Assembly: GCA_001600355.1 (NCBI GenBank)
Contig: BCJU01000002.1
Coordinates: 496,001-560,000 of the forward strand
Reading direction: 5' to 3'
Source of the DNA: Meira nashicola
Taxonomy: Eukaryota > Basidiomycota > Exobasidiomycetes > Exobasidiales > Brachybasidiaceae
DNA length: 64,000 bases
Positions 58,121 through 64,000 of this stretch are shown piece after piece (within the stretch, counting starts at the first letter, position 1; each line of letters starts with the position of its first letter). A model generated the notes under the pieces. It did not search any database and had not been told where the DNA came from. It saw nothing but the letters and a program-made list of their open reading frames with translations. A program made the translations under genes and the position numbers.

Positions 58121-59587
58121 ATGACTACCTACACATCTTCAGATCTTGACAAAAAAGATCATAAAATCATTACTTCAGCTCCTACTGAAATAGTTAATAC
58201 ATTACACGCGCAAACACACACAAACAAAAAAACAAATGAACCCGTTTTCATTCGTGAAGCAGAACATGAATTAAGTTGGTGGCAATCAAAATTTCGTTCA
58301 ACATGGTTTCAAATTATTATCGTTGGAGCTTTAGCTTTTTGCGGTCCTGCAATGGCAGATGCAATTTCAGGTTTAGGAGGTGGTGGAGCAGCAACACCTT
58401 GGGCAGTAAATGCAGCAACTTCTGCAACTTATGCAACGAGTGCAATCGTTTGTTTATTTGGTGGTCCACTTGCAACTAGAGTTGGAATTAGAAAATTATT
58501 AATTTTAGGTGCAGCAACATTTCCAATCAATGGAAGTTCGTATTATGTTAATTTAAAATATCACCTTCAATGGTATTTAGTCTTTGGTCGTTCGCTTGGT
58601 GGAATTGGAACGGGTTTATGGTATATCGCTGAATCAACAATGGTTTTAACGTACCCTGAAGATCATAGAAGAGGAAGTATGTTGGCTTTTTGGGTAATGA
58701 GTAGAAATCTTGGTCAAATTGTTGGAGGAGTGATCAGTTTAGCAAAAAATTATCATAATACACATGGAAGTACGATTGCAACAGATACTTTTCTAGTTTT
58801 CGTTGCAATTGAAGCATGTGGATTACCAATTTCACTTTTAATTTCACCTTCTGAAAAAGTTAGAAGACAAGATGGTACTTCAATTAGAATGTCACCTCCT
58901 TTACCTTGGCGTGAAGAATTCAAAATCGTTTGGCAAACAATCATTCAACCTCGCTCGCTTTGGTTAAGCCCTTATTTCTTTTATTCTTTCTTTTATGGTG
59001 CAGTTTTAGGAACCTATTTAACTCTTAATTTTGACGTTCGTGCTCGTGCATTATCTTCTTTAATTGTTCCAATTTCAATCATCGTTTTCGTTTATGCTTT
59101 TGGTCTTTTATTGGATTATAAACCATGGTCACAAAGAAAGAGAGCAGTAATTGCATACATAATCGTTACAATTCCAACTTTAACTTCTTTTATTTGGTTA
59201 ATGGTAAATCAAGTAAATCATAATAAACATGGTCATAAAAAACTTGATTGGACTTCACCTGGTTGGCCAAATGCTTATCTACCTTTTTTAATTATGCAAA
59301 TTAGTGGTTATCAATGTCAAACTTTTATTTATTGGTTAATTTCATGTCATTCGGATGACATTAATACAAACGCAAGAGCAGCAGGAGTTTTTCGTGCAAT
59401 CGAAGCAAGTGGTCAAGCAATTTCTTATGGTTTAAATAGTTGCGTAAAATCAAATATTCCTCCTCTTGCAATTAATTGGGGTTTATTTGCTCTCACAGTT
59501 CCAGGTTGTATTTTGGTAATTGCTCAAACTCCACGTGAACGTATTCATGATCAAATCATTCAAGAAGATGATCAAGATGTGAAGTAA
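58121..59587 (+). CDS. UNC93-like major facilitator transporter
   Basis: 488 residues from the ATG at 58121 (an in-frame ATG at 58058 is also possible). About 11-12 hydrophobic segments; the order WFQIIIVGALAFCGPAMADAISGLGGGG, ATYATSAIVCLFGGPLATRVG, GRSLGGIGTGLWYIAESTMVLTYP and GVFRAIEASGQAISYGLNS is that of fungal UNC93/DUF895 MFS proteins. Substrate unknown; plasma-membrane or vacuolar location likely. The coding sequence is notably AT-rich, like its neighbours to 62.4 kb. Confidence 0.88.
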   Translation: MTTYTSSDLDKKDHKIITSAPTEIVNTLHAQTHTNKKTNEPVFIREAEHELSWWQSKFRSTWFQIIIVGALAFCGPAMADAISGLGGGGAATPWAVNAATSATYATSAIVCLFGGPLATRVGIRKLLILGAATFPINGSSYYVNLKYHLQWYLVFGRSLGGIGTGLWYIAESTMVLTYPEDHRRGSMLAFWVMSRNLGQIVGGVISLAKNYHNTHGSTIATDTFLVFVAIEACGLPISLLISPSEKVRRQDGTSIRMSPPLPWREEFKIVWQTIIQPRSLWLSPYFFYSFFYGAVLGTYLTLNFDVRARALSSLIVPISIIVFVYAFGLLLDYKPWSQRKRAVIAYIIVTIPTLTSFIWLMVNQVNHNKHGHKKLDWTSPGWPNAYLPFLIMQISGYQCQTFIYWLISCHSDDINTNARAAGVFRAIEASGQAISYGLNSCVKSNIPPLAINWGLFALTVPGCILVIAQTPRERIHDQIIQEDDQDVK

Positions 59588-59936
59588 AAACACGGATGAT
59601 GGTGGTTCAGTGTGTATGATTCTATGCTCTTCTCTTTATAATGAATGGATTTACCTGGTATTGCAGATTTAGACGCGTGCGTGATTGTGATTTAAACGCA
59701 TATAGTCACACAGTGTCTATACATGTTGATGAATTAACTCGGTAATTCAGCCTGTCTATTTAACCGGCATCCCGCCCCGGATTGTGTCAAAAGGCACTTT
59801 CCCTGTCACTTTTAAGCTTTCAACAAATATCAAGCACAATCCTCTTACTTTCTTTCTTCCCACCTTCCCTTCCCTTCTTTCTTCCCTCCTTCCTTCCCTT
59901 CTTCCTTCCCTCCGGCCTTCACTCCAAATCAACACG
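59588..59936. promoter_or_regulatory. Thioesterase 1 promoter with a pyrimidine tract
   Basis: 349 bp. From about 59850 to 59920 the plus strand is almost pure C/T (TTCCCTTCCCTTCTTTCTTCC type), directly upstream of the start. Such tracts are common leaders of well-expressed fungal genes; the minus strand reads as GAAGG repeats and gives false open frames. Confidence 0.5.
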
Positions 59937-61097
59937 ATGGTCAACGTTCGCAAAGATTCTTCTACAACAGCAGATGAAGATAAATTTAATCCAGAAGTGT
60001 ATGAACAAGGATCGAATATCGGACCAGATATTGCATTAGCGTTAGAATGTGAAAATTTGGATGCGGATTTATATAGAAGTTCGAAACCTTTATGGAGACC
60101 TTATAGTGCTCGTGGCGTTTTTGGTGGACAAGTAATTGGACAAGCAGTTGCAGTTTCAAATGCATCCCTTCAATCAGACGTTTACCTTTTGCATTCACTA
60201 CATTGTTATTTCCTCTTAGCAGGTGATGAAACAAGACCGATTTATTATCACGTTAGTAGATTACGTGATGGTGGTTCTTATGTTACTCGTTTGGTTGAAG
60301 CAAAACAAAAAGGTCGTTGCATTTTTGTTTTATTCTCTTCTTATGCAAAACCCGAATCGAATAGACCAAAATTCGCAATTGCACTTCCAAGATCAATCAG
60401 TAACGATGAATCACTTACACCTTCTGAAGAAGTTTTTAATGAAGCAACGGTAACAATTACAGGATCAAAAATAATAACGCACAAATCAAGATTTAGTCAA
60501 GAACGTGTAGAAGAAGGATCGCAACCTAAAGGATTATTATCGTATGAAGAAGCGCCATTAAACGAAACAAGGTATGAAAAAGTTTTGAAAGATTTGGATA
60601 ACTTTTTACCGCAAAAAGTTAAAGATGCATTAAATGCATGGATTAAAGATCGCCAAGAGAGTGCAGTAGAAATTCGAGATGCTTTACCGAATATGTATGA
60701 CGAAAACGGTGTTCCAACACAAGGATATGAACAAGCCTTTTGGATGCGAGTTAAATCTCCTATTAAAGGAGGAGATGCGGGAAATAAAGCAGCATTAGCA
60801 TATGCGAGTGATATAAACTTATTAGGAACGGTACCAAGAGCACTTGGAATTTCAAGAAGGATCAAGATGATGGCAAGTTTAGATCATTCAATGCATTTTT
60901 ATGAACCCTTTGATTTTACTCAACCGATTTTATTCTTTATGCAATGTCAAGTTGCTTCAAACGGTCGCGGTTTGGTTATTGGAAGATTTTATTCGCAATC
61001 GGGTACCCTTCTTGCTACTGCCTCTCAAGAAGGTTTAGTAAGACCTCGTGATGATAATGCAGACATTGTTGCAAGAGCAGCATCGGGTAAATTGTAA
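59937..61097 (+). CDS. Peroxisomal acyl-CoA thioesterase (TesB/Pte1/Acot8 family), copy 1
   Basis: Hydrolyses acyl-CoA to fatty acid and CoA. 386 residues from the ATG at 59937: double hotdog fold with LDADLYRSSKPLWRPYSARGVFGGQVIGQAV, LHSLHCYFLLAGDE, YVTRLVEAKQKGRCIFVLFSSY, then MASLDHSMHFYEPF (holding the catalytic Asp as in TesB SLDHSMWF), and ATASQEGLVR (catalytic Gln). The third TesB residue, Thr/Ser, appears as Cys by my alignment. A ~100-residue insertion (VTITGSKIIT...) separates the hotdogs. The C-terminus SGKL is a weak variant of the peroxisomal signal PTS1. Tandem with a diverged copy 226 bp downstream. Confidence 0.9.
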   Translation: MVNVRKDSSTTADEDKFNPEVYEQGSNIGPDIALALECENLDADLYRSSKPLWRPYSARGVFGGQVIGQAVAVSNASLQSDVYLLHSLHCYFLLAGDETRPIYYHVSRLRDGGSYVTRLVEAKQKGRCIFVLFSSYAKPESNRPKFAIALPRSISNDESLTPSEEVFNEATVTITGSKIITHKSRFSQERVEEGSQPKGLLSYEEAPLNETRYEKVLKDLDNFLPQKVKDALNAWIKDRQESAVEIRDALPNMYDENGVPTQGYEQAFWMRVKSPIKGGDAGNKAALAYASDINLLGTVPRALGISRRIKMMASLDHSMHFYEPFDFTQPILFFMQCQVASNGRGLVIGRFYSQSGTLLATASQEGLVRPRDDNADIVARAASGKL

Positions 61098-61322
61098 CCG
61101 TAAGGATTGTTTGTTTTGTTTTGTAAAGTATTCTATTTGCTCGATCTAATCAGGATTTATTTGAATAATAATAATAAGAAATGAACCGAGCCGTGTACGG
61201 CCCGTCAAGACCGGAGTAAAAATGCGCCTTTTTTCGGCAATGGAGGGGGTTGGTTGATTGTTTCCGTTTTGTCATTTGTCTTTTCTTTTCTTTGCAACAT
61301 TCAAGAGGTTTTATCAGTGAGA

Positions 61323-62375
61323 ATGTCTAGCCTTTGGATCAATGAGCAGGGTTCAAATCATGGCACCAATGTACTAGATCATTTATCATTCGAGCATCTT
61401 GATGAAGATATTTATAGAAGTACGGGAAAATTATGGATTCCATGGAATAGTGGTCGTAGCATTTTTGGAGGACAATTGATCGGATTAACAATCAATGTTT
61501 CAAATTCAACTATTTCACAAAATATATTTCAATTATTCTCTTTTAATTGTCAATTTTTATTACCAGGTAATGAAAAAGCTCAAATTTATTTTTACGTTAA
61601 ACGAATTCGTGATGGACAAAATTATGCAAGTAGATTAGTAGAAGTTAAACAAAATGATCTTTGTATTTTTGTTTTATCTTCTTCTTATGCTAAAACGATA
61701 CTCGATCTAACAATTATTCCAATTTCGATCATCAATGAAGACTATTTCACTCAACTTGAAAAAGACTTTAGAGCTTGTGCTAATGGTACACAATATCTTA
61801 AAGGAAAAGTCAATGATACTAAGCGAATTTTATTATACGAAGAAGCACCTTTAAACGAAGAAAGATTTGATAACATTCTGAAAGAAGATTTATCCATTTC
61901 AAAGGAACATAAAGAAGGCATTTTAACTTGGATAAAAGAACGTAAAGAGAGCGCGATCGAAATACGAGATGGGTTACCAAACATGTACGACAAAAATGGA
62001 ATTGAAAGACAAGGTTTTGAGCAAATATTTTGGTTGAAATTTAAAACACAAATTCCGAAAGATATGTCAATGCAAAAAGCTTTATTAAGCTATATGAGTG
62101 ATATAAACTTATTCGGAACAGTGGCAAAATCTATTGGAATAAAAACAAGATTACGTGCTCTTTCAAGTTTACAACATTCTATGCAATTCTTTGAGAATGA
62201 TTTCGATCTTATGCAACCAATACTCTTTTTCATTCAATCTCAACTCATCATCGGAGAAAGAGGTACAGTAATTGGAAGATTTTATTCTCAATCTGGAACT
62301 TTATTGGCATCTGTTTTACAAGAAGGTCTCGTAAGACTTTCAGAAGATACAAACACAACATCGAGCAAGCTTTGA
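61323..62375 (+). CDS. Diverged acyl-CoA thioesterase paralog, copy 2, catalytic Asp replaced
   Basis: 350 residues from the ATG at 61323, clearly a duplicate of the preceding gene (LDEDIYRSTGKLWIPWNSGRSIFGG, YASRLVEVKQNDLCIFVLSSSY, ESAIEIRDGLPNMYDKNG, RFYSQSGTLLA, VLQEGLVR). It ends in SSKL, a canonical PTS1. The catalytic motif SLDHSM reads SLQHSM here (about residue 286), so the Asp that TesB-type enzymes need is Gln; the catalytic Gln in LQEG remains. It may be inactive, regulatory, or have altered chemistry. The open frame is full-length, so it is not a simple pseudogene. Confidence 0.88.
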   Translation: MSSLWINEQGSNHGTNVLDHLSFEHLDEDIYRSTGKLWIPWNSGRSIFGGQLIGLTINVSNSTISQNIFQLFSFNCQFLLPGNEKAQIYFYVKRIRDGQNYASRLVEVKQNDLCIFVLSSSYAKTILDLTIIPISIINEDYFTQLEKDFRACANGTQYLKGKVNDTKRILLYEEAPLNEERFDNILKEDLSISKEHKEGILTWIKERKESAIEIRDGLPNMYDKNGIERQGFEQIFWLKFKTQIPKDMSMQKALLSYMSDINLFGTVAKSIGIKTRLRALSSLQHSMQFFENDFDLMQPILFFIQSQLIIGERGTVIGRFYSQSGTLLASVLQEGLVRLSEDTNTTSSKL

Positions 62376-62507
62376 AGAAGTCTATATCTTGTAACCATAC
62401 TTTTATCTGTTTATGAAATGCATTAAACATTCAAATCGAATCTATAATACATGCAAAAATGCAACAAACAATAGAGTGATTGGAAAAAAATTCTCAATTG
62501 TACAATA

Positions 62508-64000
62508 CTACTTTGCTTCTGCTTCTTCATTTCCATCTCCCGCTCCTCCAAGGTGACGATCACTGCGTACTCTCTTCAAAGCACGTCCTCCATCCTCTTC
62601 TTCTTCGGCAATTTGTTCTTCACTGTTTGATGTAACTTTTGCATCAGGAGCAGTAGTTGTTGTCGAAGAAAATGCTTTTGCTCCTCCAGCAATAGATCCG
62701 GGCTCCAAAGGTGTAAGTTGACCATGTCTTTCTCCAATTTGATCTACTTCATCAACCGGTCCTGCAGGTACGCCCAAAGGCTCAGATGTTGCTGCAGTTG
62801 CACTCATATCTTGTGAAGTTGCATTTGGTTGTGCTGGTGTGGCTTTTTGTGCTACTTCAACGCTTGTACTAGACTCTGAAGAGGTATTTGAAAGATCTTG
62901 TACTTGATGTTGTGCATCCAACTCCTCTGCTTCGGCAATCTCGTTTGCACCATCCACCACACTTCTATTGGAACCCACACCTTTGCCTGATCTTCTTGCT
63001 TGATCAGCTGCTTCTTCTGTCGTCCTGTCCGCGCCTGCTAATTCCATCGTAGGTACATCGCGATCCACCATTGCGACATCATTTCCTTCTTCTACTTTGT
63101 GCCCTTCCTCACTATGCCTTGGTCCGGCGCCAGGCATACCTTCATCCCCGGATTTCATCAAGAAAGGAATAGGGCTAAAAAGTGGCGTGGTAATTGGACT
63201 GTTAGGAACAGGGGTTGCCTTTCTGCTTCTTGGCGTGACACCACTTGTCCCATTCGTTACTTCTGTTCCAACTTCGTGAGCAGATAATTCGTCCGATAGT
63301 ACATCTTCTTCTTCCTCTCCTGCACGGGCTGGGAAGGCATCCCGAGTTGCTGTAACGGCTAAAACTCTCTTTAAAGCAGAAATGTATTTTGGTAATGTAT
63401 GATGATATTGTGCTGGATTGATGACTAATTCTGCTAATCGTTGAATCGTGAAAGGAGGTTGATTTTCAAAATCATCCAACATGCCAAAAATTGCCGCTTG
63501 TTCACGATCAAGTTCATCTTGCGTATCTATTCTTTTTCCCCAACTTCCTTTCCATTCTGCGGGCGCTTGTCTCTTACTCGGAAAGAAGGCTTGCATATCT
63601 GATTCTTTGACAGAAATATCTTGATCTAATCCATTTGCCTCCATTCCATCATCATTCACCCCATTTCCTGTTTCGCCATGCATAAATCGATTATTCAATG
63701 CTGCTGAATATGCTGCTTGTGCGCTCCTATGATTGGAAGGTGATGATGGTTGATGATGTCCGTTACTCTTTCCATTTCCGTTTGAAAGACTAGTGAAAGA
63801 AGAAGAAGTTGTAGATGATGAAAGATCATCTATATTGGAAGAATTTAAAGGTATCAGTGTTGCGGCAGGATGAAGAACTGTATTTGAAGAAGAAGGCCAT
63901 TTCTCAAATGTTTCTTTAAGTAAAGATTTGATTTCAGCTTTCAATGGTGGCCAAGAATGATCTTCGCTCCATTCATCTTTATCGGCTAATTCGAATAATT
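62508..64000 (-). CDS. PPP4R2: Protein phosphatase 4 regulatory subunit 2 (partial, 5' end beyond window)
   Basis: The frame is open from the stop at 62508 to the right edge, so the start lies outside. Core features are near the N-terminus: EIKSLLKETFEKWP, RIDTQDELDREQAAIFGMLDDFENQPPFTIQRLAELVINP and YHHTLPKYISALKRVLAVTATRDAFP, which match the PPP4R2 domain (Psy4 in yeast). The C-terminal ~300 residues are acidic and Ser/Thr-rich, ending ALKRVRSDRHLGG, as in other members. It targets PP4 to DNA-damage and splicing substrates in known systems. Confidence 0.88.
   Translation of the reverse strand, partial: LFELADKDEWSEDHSWPPLKAEIKSLLKETFEKWPSSSNTVLHPAATLIPLNSSNIDDLSSSTTSSSFTSLSNGNGKSNGHHQPSSPSNHRSAQAAYSAALNNRFMHGETGNGVNDDGMEANGLDQDISVKESDMQAFFPSKRQAPAEWKGSWGKRIDTQDELDREQAAIFGMLDDFENQPPFTIQRLAELVINPAQYHHTLPKYISALKRVLAVTATRDAFPARAGEEEEDVLSDELSAHEVGTEVTNGTSGVTPRSRKATPVPNSPITTPLFSPIPFLMKSGDEGMPGAGPRHSEEGHKVEEGNDVAMVDRDVPTMELAGADRTTEEAADQARRSGKGVGSNRSVVDGANEIAEAEELDAQHQVQDLSNTSSESSTSVEVAQKATPAQPNATSQDMSATAATSEPLGVPAGPVDEVDQIGERHGQLTPLEPGSIAGGAKAFSSTTTTAPDAKVTSNSEEQIAEEEEDGGRALKRVRSDRHLGGAGDGNEEAEAK

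Overview
The window is nuclear DNA from a fungus, most likely a basidiomycete. Genes are compact, usually with 0 to 3 short introns (about 65-155 bp, mostly GTGAGT/GTAAGT donors and CAG/TAG acceptors). Conserved proteins are fungal-type (TIM23, Mzm1/LYRM7, Enp2/NOL10, Sft1, fungal bL31m), and there is a Kex2-processed repeat precursor of the kind known from smuts and other fungi. The DNA is fairly AT-rich. I cannot fix the species; a Ustilaginomycotina-like relative is a guess. No tRNA, rRNA or CRISPR array was seen.

Layout. 0-10.7 kb: housekeeping genes (TIM23, NDUFV2, RFC2, MAP1, RRP15, a CIA30-PIG-P fusion, a PITH protein, VPS60). 10.9-13.1 kb: three tandem paralogs with signal peptide, basic body and, in two of them, an AT-hook-like motif; the third is frameshifted. 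13.2-15.95 kb: copy A of a dispersed element carrying a protein gene, a hexapeptide repeat tract and a hairpin. 16.5-17.4 kb: a Kex2-processed peptide precursor. 17.4-24 kb: mostly gene-poor, with one GNAT-Mss4 fusion gene. 24-37 kb: housekeeping (NDUFA2 with a foldback element in its intron, SNX3, an aconitase-mL40 fusion, DPH7, SmG, GUK1, NOL10, SFT1, ATX1). 37.2-39.6 kb: copy B of the dispersed element, inverted relative to copy A. 41-46.3 kb: a Ser-rich protein, three small secreted six-cysteine proteins, NAA30, and a segmental duplication that leaves a broken NAA30 copy and abuts a truncated COG3. 46.3-55.9 kb: COG3, phosphoglucomutase, uL22m, NDUFS7, an aldo-keto reductase, an LYRM7-bL31m fusion, DAD1/OST2. 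56-62.4 kb: AT-rich metabolic genes (FAD oxidoreductase, UNC93-like transporter, two tandem peroxisomal acyl-CoA thioesterases). 62.5 kb to the edge: PPP4R2, cut by the window end.

Themes. First, gene fusion: four apparent fusions (CIA30-PIG-P, GNAT-Mss4, aconitase-mL40, LYRM7-bL31m). The two mitochondrial ones carry presequence-like linkers with R-x-(Y/F)|(A/S) motifs between the halves, suggesting polyproteins cut after import. Second, lineage-specific secreted proteins in local tandem arrays. Third, recent rearrangement: the element pair, the foldback in NDUFA2, and the duplication at 42-46 kb. Many genes here serve mitochondria (TIM23, three complex I subunits, a complex III assembly factor, mitoribosomal proteins, aconitase).
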